DNA of 64,000 nt from Apus apus (lineage: Eukaryota; Chordata; Aves; Apodiformes; Apodidae): the NCBI RefSeq assembly GCF_020740795.1, contig NC_067291.1:18571780-18635779 (forward strand), written 5' to 3'. The translations under genes were made by a program, and so were the position numbers. The notes under the pieces were generated by a model that saw only the letters and a program-made list of their open reading frames with translations, did not search any database and was not told where the DNA came from. Positions 27,262 to 36,865 of the stretch are shown one piece after another. The stretch's first letter is position 1; the number at the start of each line of letters is the position of its first letter.

Positions 27262-27925
27262 TGATGTCGTGGTGCATCAAAGCCTTGGAGCTTTGCACCA
27301 CAAAGGGGAGGTGACGTCTTTTTAACACTCCACCCCCAGACCAGTCAAAACAATGTTGAAAAAGTTTAGAAGATTAATTTAAAAGAGTTGAGATGCAATA
27401 TCCCCAGGAAACAGAACAGCCAGCAAAGTGGCAGCAACAGCACCTAAGGAGCAGTTGGCTGAACTTACAGAGAATGTTCCCCTCTCCAGTCCATGATAAA
27501 GTAACACTTTAGGGCCCAGGTTTGGGTTTGGTTTTTCTGAAAGTGCATCTTGTAGACCAGCCTAACAGAGCTCCCCATTTTAATGCACACAACAGAGCAG
27601 CAGAACTAGCTTGGAAGGTCAGGAATTCCAGTACATCCATTTTCCTTCCATTCTCTTTAAATATAATTTTTAAAGTTCTTTTCCTTGCCATTCCTACATC
27701 ACTGTTTCCCACAGTACCAGCTCTGAAACCAAGAAAGAATCTTGATCAGTAAACCATGGTCAACACAGGAGGAATTAAATTATTAATTTATCAGTGGAGA
27801 TCTTGCTCCCTGCCAAAGTATCCACTTCAAAACACAAATGATCACAGAAAAAAAAAATAGACATAAGAGCAGCAGCTGCACACCTGCCAGCCCTCACAGC
27901 CACAACCTGCCATGAAAATGTATAC

Positions 27926-27991
27926 ATTCACCACCAAAACTCAGCCATTAGTTGCATATATTCACCACCAAAACACTGCAGCCATTAGTTG
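27926..27991. repeat. 34-bp direct tandem duplication
   Basis: Two adjacent copies sharing ATTCACCACCAAAAC and CAGCCATTAGTTG (27926-27954 and 27960-27991), with a few bases difference between the two blocks. Intergenic; probably slippage. Confidence 0.8.
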
Positions 27992-30770
27992 TTTCATAAA
28001 AACTGATGGAAGGTTTTGAAGTCGCTGGCTCTGGAGCTGGGAATATGGGCAGGGCATGTGTCAGCCTTGGAACAGCTGGCTTGGATGCACACAGAAGAAA
28101 ATCAGCTACAAGAGTGCACTGGGGCCAGGACACCACCCAGCCAGCAGCCGTGTGCTTTTCCTTTGTGGTTGTAGAGCTGTTTCAAAAGCCAAGTTTTCAT
28201 TCCAAAAGTGGGGGAAGACAAAAAAAAAAACAAAACAAAAAAACCCTCAAATCTTCAGCCCATCCAAGTCGAGACTGGCTTTTTCTACAGTTGGGAATTG
28301 TATCATTTCAGTGTTCAGTAAGAACGTGGACAGAAACATCCTGTGCCCCACTCTTGGCTAACATGGTCCCTGACAAGGTGTCACTTTTAGCCTGTCCAAG
28401 AGCAGAAATGGTCCAAAGGGTGGATCAGATGTAGAGATGTGAGCTGATGGATGGTTGAACTGCAGCCATTAACTACAGCACTGCTGGTGAAACCTAGAGG
28501 AGACTCCCAGAGGGGATGCCAGCCTCCCTCAGAGAGCTCTCAGAATGCTAATGATCTCCTTAGGCATCTTCCTGGGGAGGGGAAAAAAGACACAAACCCA
28601 AGAAAAACCAATCCAGTTCAAACACCTGAGCAGGGTATCAGCATAGTCTAAGGATGAAATCAAGCTGGGCACAGAGCAACTGCAGAACTACCAAATTCCT
28701 CGAGTTTTGAGTCAATATAGTACAGACCTGCATGAAACACAGTAGGTTGTGTGTTAGTACTAACATATCACAGCTGCATCCAGCCTCTGCTAGGAGAGCA
28801 GCTCCTTGCAAACATGGGTGCAAATTATTTTCATTCATGTGGATCTTTGAATAGCACATGGGTAATTCCAGAACACCTGGGAATAGCTCTGCTGACAGGT
28901 TCTCTGTTTGCCCTCATTCCCCCAAGTCCATCTTCTGTTATTCATTATTTAAAATTTCCAGTATAAAAAACACACTTTCTGTTTAAACAACAAGATATGC
29001 AATGCAGTATCACTCTTAAAAAGCTTTCCATCATTTCACAATGCTTTTGAAGGGCAAAAATAAAGCCAAATAAATTTTATGAGGGTTACAACATGGGTTT
29101 GTTGGGTTTTTTGGTTCAGTTTTAATTCCAGGGCTCAGTATCTCCTGATGAATACTTAGAGAACTATGCAGAAGCTGGACCTCATCTGCAATTTAAAGAA
29201 AACAAAAAACTTTGCTCCTCCAGCATGTAAATCATCTGAAAGGTAAAGAAAAATACTCTGGTTGCATTTATTGAGCAACTAATCATTCCAGGATTTTTTT
29301 TGTGTGCCTCTGAACACTTGCTTGACTTAGGATAACTAACATTATGCAGCAGTTTAATAACATTGTATGAACTCTTAAGTTTGTTAGCTGCCTTCTTCTG
29401 GATAGAGATATTTCCAGAACATCTGCATCGGTAGAGTAAGAGGCTTCTTGCATAACTGCTGTAAGTGGGGAGAAAACAAAAAAAATCTCCTGAAGACTTT
29501 GTAATATGATCTTTCATAATTCAAGTTCTTGGGAATTCGTACCAAAGTAGGAACAATGGAATTATTAAATAGTTCCCTTTCACCTAATGCCTCCTACATA
29601 CTTCACTCTTAAGCTGTAAAGCAAAAAACAACCACCTCTCCATACTTGTCTGTGGTCAAAGGAGAGCTTTCCATTTGAAGTCAGAAGAAAAACCCTTTCT
29701 CTCTGTTTGTGCAGGTCATGAGCCAACAAGAGAAGTTTTACAACCTGAGGTTCTTCCTCCCACCCTGTTCAATAGCTTAGAAGTGTCTGATCAAGAAAAA
29801 CTGAGGGACTTGTGGATTAAAAAGAAGATATGTGTAAGGGAGATATGTATAAGGGAGAGAGAAGGTTGAAGCTTCCAGAAATATGTAAATCACTTTAACC
29901 TCCCTGGATATGTCTTAATAAATCTTAGAACTGGGCAAAAATCCACATCCCCAGTCCTAGCCAGAAGCAAGTCTTGAGATACAGAGAAAGACTAGCATAT
30001 GCTCAGCCCAGACCTGCTTATTTATTTCTTAAAATGTTTTTACTGTATTAAATCAACCATCCTTACCATTTTATCAACACAAGGAATTCTGCTTTAAGAC
30101 AACAACCTTTCCCAGGTGTTTTTTTGAAGACAACACCTCTGTGTGTTGCCTCTTTCCCCAACACAAAGGGAAAATGTTCCCAGAGGCATGAGTAAGATAA
30201 CAATTTACTGATGAAGAAGCCTCACATCTTGAAAATATCTTTCCTCACCTCTTTTTTGTTTGTTTGCCTTACTAGATATTAAAACCTGAAGTTGCGTACA
30301 CTGGCCTATGTTGCAACAATGGAAATTTAAGTTTACATACCAAACCACACAGAGGCCAGGAAATGAAAACTTGTTTCCATAGGAACATTAATAACCTTCT
30401 CACTTAATCTGCTACAATCACTTGAGCACAGCTCCAAGGCTCTAAAACAAAAGGTTCTTCATCTTTCCATTTCATTACCTGGCAACTTTAAAACTCACTA
30501 GTAACAAGCTCCTGTTACACGTGTAGTCAAGAGAAACTCGCAGATGACCTGATTTCATAGTATCTATACACATATACACAGTATATTCAAAGTTGTCCCT
30601 CATACCTCCTGATGAACACAAATATTCCACTGATTTAAAGAAGCTCAACTATGCTGACTGGCTCTAACTTTATTTTCTATCCAAAAGGAACAACTCAAAA
30701 CCCCCTTTTGTTTATGTAGGTAGTCAAATGAAAATAATTTCATTTGATCTCTCATCATGCTTTAGACACG

Positions 30771-30776
30771 TTTATT
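30771..30776 (-). terminator. Candidate poly(A) signal of SELENOS
   Basis: AATAAA on the minus strand about 170 nt past the SECIS core, followed by a GTGTCT-containing downstream stretch. It gives a 3' UTR of about 0.8 kb that includes the SECIS. A second AATAAA at 30669-30674 is possible. Confidence 0.65.
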
Positions 30777-30937
30777 GCACTAGAACATTTGCCTTCTATA
30801 TAAAAAGATGCTGTAGAAAACCACAAGATTGTAAAAACTAGATTTATCATTTGTTTGCAATTATATTTAATATCAATTGTACTTTGTTTTTACAAAGCAG
30901 TTGGAAAAAAAAATAATAGCAAGAATCCCCCCCATTT

Positions 30938-31006
30938 GCTGTCTAGTATCAGTAATCCTCACTGGTTTGTTTACCATTTCTAAGGAAAACATCATTCAAG
31001 GTAGCC
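30938..31006 (-). promoter_or_regulatory. SECIS element, type II (SELENOS 3' UTR)
   Basis: RNA hairpin on the minus strand about 590 nt after the Sec UGA. The 5' core ATGA is the complement of 30992-30995 and the 3' core TGAT that of 30948-30951. Between them I can pair helix II GTTTTCCTTA with TGAGGATTAC (8 of 10 pairs, a central U-U pair), then an unpaired AAA bulge, then a short helix III TGGT/ACCA closing an AAACAA loop. The AAA lies 12 nt from the core. That is the type II (form 2) SECIS layout. A weaker helix I extends below the core. It recruits SBP2 to recode UGA as selenocysteine. Confidence 0.9.
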
Positions 31007-31582
31007 TGTCACAGAGACTCTTCTGCAGCAACTGGCCTGCAGTGCAAATCCATGGTGTCTGTCAGTTCAGCTGCTGTTTCTGAAAGTCCCTCCTCCTAAA
31101 TTTCAAGGTCATCTGCCAGTGACAATATCTGCAGAGGACAATACTCCTCTAAAGTACCTTCCAGCCAAACACAGGAGATCTAGGAACATGGCTGAGGATG
31201 GTAAATATTCTCATTTTACAGAGGTAAACTGAGCTTAGATAATTAAATTTGCCTGAGGCCAGCCTTTGAATAGTCACAGAACCCAGATCTCACTATCCCA
31301 GGTGATTTACCTTGGCTGGAGACTGCATTTCCTCTCTACTGAAGAGTGAAAATTTAACTGATGACACTGAAATTGTTTCTGTCTTCATCATCTCTAAGAG
31401 GATCAGGTATTTTACTTGTTTAGCATCAGCTTCTGCGTTACTATTTGGAAATGGTGCAAATCTGTTTCAAGTGAACACCTGCACTGAGCCCACCTCCAGA
31501 GGAGTCACTGTGACAAGCAACCTGTAGGCAGTCAGACACTGGGGAAGATCAAGCCTGCTGGTGAGATGGGACACCAGGGAGG

Positions 31583-31668
31583 TTAGCCTCATCCACCTGC
31601 TGACGGGCCTCTCCGGCCTGGTCTCCAGGAACAAGTTCCACCTCCTTCTCCAGACAGGGGGTTATAGC
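31583..31668 (-). CDS. SELENOS: SELENOS coding exon 6 with Sec UGA and stop
   Basis: 86 nt of coding sequence: GC completing Gly165, then 27 sense codons including UGA(Sec), then TAA. Acceptor TTCTAG. Encodes [20 protein letters not shown] then PSAGG-Sec-Gly. The TGA at 31589-31591 is followed by GGC TAA exactly as in vertebrate SELENOS. Confidence 0.97.
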
Positions 31669-34600
31669 CTAGAATCACAGAAGAGAAATCCACCATTTTA
31701 ATATTCACCCTCAAAAGGCCTCAAAAACACACAAGGAGCATGAAAAACAAATCTTACAATTCTGTGTACCTTGTTCACACTTAGCACATAGGCAGCATTT
31801 TAAGGAAAATGAAAGCAGAGAAAATATCCAGACTTGAGATGGTTTATTGTTGTAGTGCTCACAGTACAAGCCACTGCAAAACACTCATGTTTTAATTTGA
31901 TCAGTTTGGATTAAATTAAATAGAAATTCATTGCCATTTAATTTATCTAAGCCTGCACTAAAGCTTTACTACTGCTCTGCAGAGTAAGCAGAGCAATAAC
32001 AGCAGCTCACAGTAAGCCCTGTAAGAGTGTGTCTGTTCTCCAAAAGCCCTAATAGTGAGGAACTTGAAATAATCTTTTATTCCAGTCCTGCAAGAAAAGA
32101 ATACTCAGAAGGTCAAAAGGTAGAACCACTCATTACTACTGTAAGATCTTTAAAAAAAGAATTTGAAAAGGCACATATATGCAGTAAAGGAAACAGCTAC
32201 TTCAGCTGAACCTGCCAATGCCATAACTACAAGTAACCTCATTTTACAAGTATGTGCTTGGAAAGATGCAACTCTGCAAAGTTCTCCAGTTTGTTCTGTA
32301 CAAGGCAAAGAAAAAGCCATCCAAAAACCTAGCAGCAGTGCTAACCAGGCAGGTTTCAAAGCCACCTATTCCCCCAGAACTTCAAGCATCACCTCCATCT
32401 TTGAAGTTTGTTTTTCTCAGACTAGCCAGGTTCTGCTTTCTAGCTTAATTTAGCAGCTGAACAGTGCAGATGGTTCTTTCACTTCATGCTGATGAACCTC
32501 AGGAGAAGATCAGCGACCTCTAATTCTATAATCTCTTACTTAAGCAAAGATTTTGCTTAGAATGGAGCTAGGACAGCTAGAAACTGAAAGGGTTCCTCAG
32601 CCCAGCTGCTATTACCTACATGCTATTATTACCCCTGCATTTCTCACTTCCCACAGTGAACACCCTGTGGCGCAAGAGCTGCAAGGGATGTTTGGCAGTG
32701 TTAGCCATCAGCCTGCACTCCTGTTAAACAACACACCATCTTCCCACCAGATTTTGTACAAAGTGCAAACGAGGCCACACTGGTCAGTGGTAATGAGCTC
32801 GTTTGTCAGGCACATTCTGTTTCCTCCTTGTGGAGAGAAAAAATATGTATAGGGACTGTTCATTTATCTAGATAAATGCTCTGCTTCAAGCTCAGAGTAT
32901 CTTAAGGATTTCATACTCACCACCTCCTCGCAAGGGCTTTTTGTTTGGCTTGGATTTGGGAAGTGCTGATGAGGTGGAGGCACCAGACTCTACTTCTTGC
33001 TGTTCACAAAAGCAAAAGTTACTCAGAATTTAATAAACCTGAATTCCAGCTAATCTAATCATATTAACATAATTGTCACCTGATTGACACCAAAGTTGTT
33101 ACCTGATTCAGCTTCAGGTTTCCTTTATAGCTTTTTCCTTCCTGCATACTTTCCCACATTGCTATCTTCTGCCTTCGCTTCTCTTCTTCAAGCTAAGGAG
33201 CAAATCCAGGACATGAAGACTGAGATCTCAGAACCAACAGAATTGCCAGTGCTACAGAAACAGCCCCAACAGACACATCAAAACCCAAGGGATCTGTCTT
33301 TGTCTCTGAAGCATTTACTTTTTTAAACACACACGTCTTCACAACCATCCCTCCTCAATATACAGAGACTGTGCCCAGCTTCTTTTGGCCACTTGGTGCT
33401 TTGAAACATTGAAAGGAAACATTTTCCATTAAAGGAAAACAGAACCAAGGGGCAAACTTATATCTTGAGTTTATAAAAAGTACTGAGCAAAGAATATTGC
33501 ATCTATAGGTAATGTAATGCATGATGTAGGGCTCTGCAGAAGAAAGTGTTTTTCAACTGACCAAGACAGCCAGCTACATATTTACGTCCCAATATACACT
33601 CTCAACAGTTCTCCCAGCTCTCTTTTGAAGCTAAATAAACTATTAGACAAACTGTCACCTTCTCAACAAATAGAAAACAAGGTAACTACTCCATCCAGTC
33701 AAAGAAACAAAGGTTCCCAAGTCCAAGCACACAAGATCTAGGTTTTCTACATATTTTCTTCCACAATAGGACTTTTCATGTGTTTTTAACTGCCAATATT
33801 TCTTGAAGCATCAGCTACAAACTGAGGTCTGAATGTAGCTGACTGTACAAGTGCAAACAGAAGAGCTGGAATTAACGAGCAATATGACTGCTACCCTGAT
33901 CACATCCACCTTCCTACCCTGCCCCACACAGCAATCTGCTACCCCTCCTTTTCTCAAGCTGTAGTTCAGACCATTCCACCACACCAATGCCGAGCTACAC
34001 TTAAAAGAAGTTATATTTGCCATTAAGAACAGAAAATACATGTATCCTCTAAACACCAGTAAGTCCCCTCCAGCCACTCACTGCACATGTAACCAAGTTT
34101 CTGTAGGCAGTGATTGATCCAAAATAAACACCCAACCCAAAAGATCAATCCCGCCACGTCCCACACACACATAATCACACACATAATTCCTTGTGGAGAA
34201 GCAAGTGGCACAGAGATCAACCACTTCAGGAATCAATCATTCTAATCAACCAAGAGCATCAAGACACCAGGCCAGTACAGTATGTAAGTATGTTCTTGGA
34301 TGGTGGGAAGTCCGTGGTGGCACCTCCAGCCCTTACTGCTCCGGGGAACCAAACCACACCAAAAGTGCTCCAGGCAAAGGAGGGGGAGAAACCCACCACC
34401 CACATTCCAGCAGAGAGCACGAGTCCTTCTGGCATCCAGCATGGAACGAACCCTTCTCTAACAGCAGCAAAGTACTTGATGACCAGTTTATGAGCTAAAG
34501 AAAGAAGTGCTTTCTGGTTACCTGTCTTTGTTTTTCTTTGTATCTTTCTGCTTGTGCATTCAGCTCCTCCTGCATCCTGAGGCGAGCTGCTGCCAGGGCT

Positions 34601-36463
34601 TCCTGCCTTCTTACCACCACCTCAGGTTCTAGGGAATTGGAAAAGAGTTTGCAAAGCTGTTCAGAATGAATTTGAGATGGTCTCCTCAGAGAACTGTAAT
34701 AAGGAAAGGCTCACACCCCTCCCGCAGCTGTTGTGCAGAAAATGACAGCTCAAGTTCAGTTTCCAGCTAAGCTTTTAAAGTCATTTAGATGCTGATTTAA
34801 ATTTCAGAACATTTTAGTATTTTTAGAGCGATTTCTTTAACAGGATTTTAATGAATAAAGACACTAATGTAACAAACCCATAACATTTCACACTCCCACG
34901 ATGCTTGCTTCTATTTATGAAGGATTTGTTTGATATGAATAATTTCAGAAATATCACCCATGCTTTGCCAGGGGCTCTGTTTTTACCCAGAGAACTTCTC
35001 TAAAGTAAAATCATGAGGCAACTAGCCCACGTTCACTCCTACTCCTGGCAATTGGTCCTGCTTGTTTCAGTACAGCAGGAAAGCAGTGGCAGATTTAACA
35101 GGCTCCATCAGCACAGAAGTTACTTAACAAATGCCACCCATAGCTCCTAAGAAAACTGAGAGCCTCAGAAAATCCACATTGAGTCATCACTGCTGTTGAT
35201 GGTTGCTCTTTAGGAGAAGTCAAAAGAAAACTGACATCCAGGCAGAGGGCAAATATTGCCCTCTTTTTTCCCAGTAGCTGAAGTATCTCCACATTTGTTT
35301 GTCTCCTGATCTGTTTGCTACCATCCAGTGATGAATTTGTAAGAGTAACTTCACTTCACAGGCAATTAAATCAGGGTTTAATTAGCATTACAGAAGAACA
35401 CCAGTAGGACACGGGCACCACGTACTGCCATGCCAAGATGCCCAAGGAAGCAGTGCCAAGCACTTACTGTGTTGGCAGCTACAGCAGCACAGCCTGTGCT
35501 TTACAGCAACGAGGCAGGATCATGATGGTGTAAGATTTACACCCTGTGCCCCACATGATAAGGGAGAGGAGAGGCAGTTACACCCCAAATGTACACAGTC
35601 CTGCCAGAGGAGGAACTGTGAAGGAATAATGGAGAGATCTTATGACTATAAAATTAATAAAATTTCATATTCGTCAATAGATTTTCCCCCAGTATCTAGA
35701 TTTGGATGTTTTGTTTGTTGAGTTTAAGTTTTGATGACTGAGCACAACTAATTCTAACCAACATTCTCTCAGCTCCTACACTATCAAAGACCAGCTACTC
35801 CCTTGTTCTGCAACACCCTGCTCCCTCTCTCCCAACCACCTTACGTAGGGACACAATCCCTCCTTGACAGCCCTTTAAAAACACTTCTCCTGGTCCAACC
35901 TTTTCCCCAAGAGATCTCTTCGGTAACACGAACGGGCCTAAACTGTTATGCCGAGTATCACTCACTGCCGAAACCCCTCAGAACCAAACTTTTTTCGCTG
36001 ATATTAAACGAGGACTCTGCGTGTGCGGATCTGAGCGGCTGCCAGAGCTCCCAGCACGAGTGAGAGGGGCTCTCAGGAGCCTAGAAGAGACGCGAGAAGC
36101 TTCGCTCACCCACAGCCGCGTCGGCTGCTCCGGGCTGGCCGCTCGGCCTGGCCGCCAGGCTCTGCGATATCTTCTGGATGAGGAGATAGATGACGACAGC
36201 GGCCAGAAGGATGTACCAGCCATAGCTGGACAGCAGGGAGCCCACTAGGAGGGGAACAAACCGCAGGTGAGCGCAGGCTGCGGGGCAGGAGCCCGCCGAG
36301 GCCTTTCCCCTCCCAGCGCCCGGTGCGGGACGCGGCCGCTGGGCCCCCCCTCAGCCCCGGGGCCCCCCCTCAGCCCCTCACCCGTGTGCTGCAGGAGCGG
36401 GAGGAGCCCCCGGCCCGCCGCGGCCTGCCCGGGCCCCGCGGCCCCGCCGCCCTCCAGCTCCAT
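31583..36463 (-). CDS. SELENOS: SELENOS (VIMP), selenoprotein S, complete coding region
   Basis: ER-membrane selenoprotein that recruits the p97/VCP ATPase to the Derlin/HRD1 retrotranslocation complex in ER-associated degradation. Six coding exons (82, 135, 107, 90, 79, 86 nt) give 192 residues against 189 in human. Layout: N-terminal segment 1-27; membrane helix about 29-53 ([21 protein letters not shown]); a charged coiled-coil 73-125 with the VCP-binding motif region [14 protein letters not shown]; then a Gly/Pro/Arg-rich tail ending GPSAGG-Sec-Gly. Sec191 is encoded by an in-frame TGA (complement of 31589-31591), followed by GGC and the true stop TAA (31583-31585). Cys177 lies 14 residues before Sec191, the spacing of human Cys174/Sec188, which form the selenenylsulfide. 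A SECIS element in the 3' UTR supports recoding. A standard translation would wrongly stop two codons early. The N-terminal 25 residues diverge from mammals. Confidence 0.97.
31669..32920 (-). other. SELENOS intron 5
   Basis: 1252 bp, no recognisable gene or repeat. The other introns are 103 bp (33000-33102), 1329 bp (33193-34521), 1481 bp (34629-36109) and 137 bp (36245-36381); none shows a coding signal. Confidence 0.85.
32921..32999 (-). CDS. SELENOS: SELENOS coding exon 5
   Basis: 79 nt, 26 codons plus G. Acceptor GAACAG, donor GTGAGTATG. Encodes the Ser/Thr-rich linker [17 protein letters not shown] and the conserved KKPLRGGG. Only 103 bp of intron separate it from exon 4. Confidence 0.96.
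33103..33192 (-). CDS. SELENOS: SELENOS coding exon 4
   Basis: 90 nt, 30 whole codons. Acceptor TTAG, donor GTAACA. Encodes [20 protein letters not shown] and the SYKGN block, strongly conserved in SELENOS. Confidence 0.96.
34522..34628 (-). CDS. SELENOS: SELENOS coding exon 3
   Basis: 107 nt, completing Glu73 and adding 35 codons. Acceptor CCCTAG, donor GTAACC. Encodes the helical segment with [20 protein letters not shown] (positions 79-98), the VCP-interacting region. Confidence 0.96.
36110..36244 (-). CDS. SELENOS: SELENOS coding exon 2
   Basis: 135 nt (2 + 44 codons + 1). Acceptor CCTAG, donor GTGAGC. Encodes the single membrane helix ([18 protein letters not shown]) and the linker ending AADAAV. 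Separated from exon 1 by an intron of only 137 bp. Confidence 0.95.
36382..36463 (-). CDS. SELENOS: SELENOS coding exon 1
   Basis: 82 nt, 27 codons plus G. Start codon complement at 36461-36463; donor GTGAGG. Encodes a Gly/Ala-rich cytosolic N terminus ending LLPLLQHT, with Val28 split across the junction. Only the last few residues resemble mammalian SELENOS, so the start rests on frame, Kozak-like context and position. Confidence 0.9.
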
Positions 36464-36700
36464 GGCCGCCGCTCGCCGCCCTGCGGCTCCTGCGCCACCT
36501 CACGGCCGGGCAGCCAATCAGGGAGCGAGGCGGCCCAACGGGAAGGCGGCAACGAGTGACATCACGGCCACGCGGGCCAATGAGAGGGGAGAGGGCGCGG
36601 GGGGAGCCAATCAGGGCGCGCGGGAGGGGTTGGCCCCGCCCTCCCGCCGCCATGGCCGCCCGCGCTGCGCGGGAGGGGACGCGGAGCCCAGGGGAGAAAA
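36464..36700 (-). promoter_or_regulatory. SELENOS promoter with CCAAT cluster
   Basis: Short GC-rich interval between the SNRPA1 poly(A) signal and the SELENOS start. It contains three CCAAT boxes in plus orientation (36514-36518, 36577-36581, 36607-36611), two of them inside the same 11-mer GCCAATCAGGG, and a CRE-like TGACATCA at 36557-36564. NF-Y and ATF/CREB factors are the known readers of such motifs. No TATA box. I looked for the ER-stress element (CCAAT-N9-CCACG) and did not find it in either orientation. Confidence 0.7.
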
Positions 36701-36713
36701 AGGGAAACGTCCG

Positions 36714-36719
36714 TTTATT
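36714..36719 (-). terminator. Poly(A) signal of SNRPA1
   Basis: AATAAA on the minus strand 88 nt after the stop codon, followed by a U-rich downstream stretch (TTTCCCTTTTTCTCCCC). It gives a very short 3' UTR and lies inside the CpG-rich SELENOS promoter region. Confidence 0.8.
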
Positions 36720-36806
36720 GAACCGCGAAACGCGCGAGCACCGGGCGCGGCCGCGGCAGGGAGCGCGGGCTCTGGGGAGAAGCAGGGGAACGCAGGCCGG
36801 GCGGGC

Positions 36807-36865
36807 TCAGGAGCCGTTGGGAACCGTGTCCTCTTCCATCTCCTCCTCGGCGTCCTCCGGGGGGC
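36807..36865 (-). CDS. SNRPA1: SNRPA1 coding exon 9 and stop
   Basis: 59 nt: GC completing Gly237, then PPEDAEEEMEEDTVPNGS and TGA (complement of 36807-36809). Acceptor TTCCAG. The acidic tail and final NGS match the family. Confidence 0.95.

Larger units (their letters stand above)
23131..30754. other. Intergenic region between CHSY1 promoter and SELENOS 3' end
   Basis: About 7.6 kb with no exon I can support. It holds a truncated CR1 at 27172-27261, a CA/C-rich run near 24970-24991, a T-rich patch at about 26983-27011, a 34-bp direct duplication at 27926-27991 and an A-rich patch at about 28218-28245. Distal CHSY1 regulatory elements may lie here but cannot be seen without conservation data. 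Confidence 0.7.

Noticed and set aside
31050-31110. Alternative SECIS starting at ATGACCTTGAAATTTAGG (minus strand)
   Set aside because: No helix II could be formed from the core and no matching TGA partner at the right distance; the element at 30938-31006 fits far better.
31586-31591. Premature stop or pseudogene call for SELENOS
   Set aside because: The TGA is at the conserved Sec position, followed by Gly and TAA, and a SECIS is present downstream.
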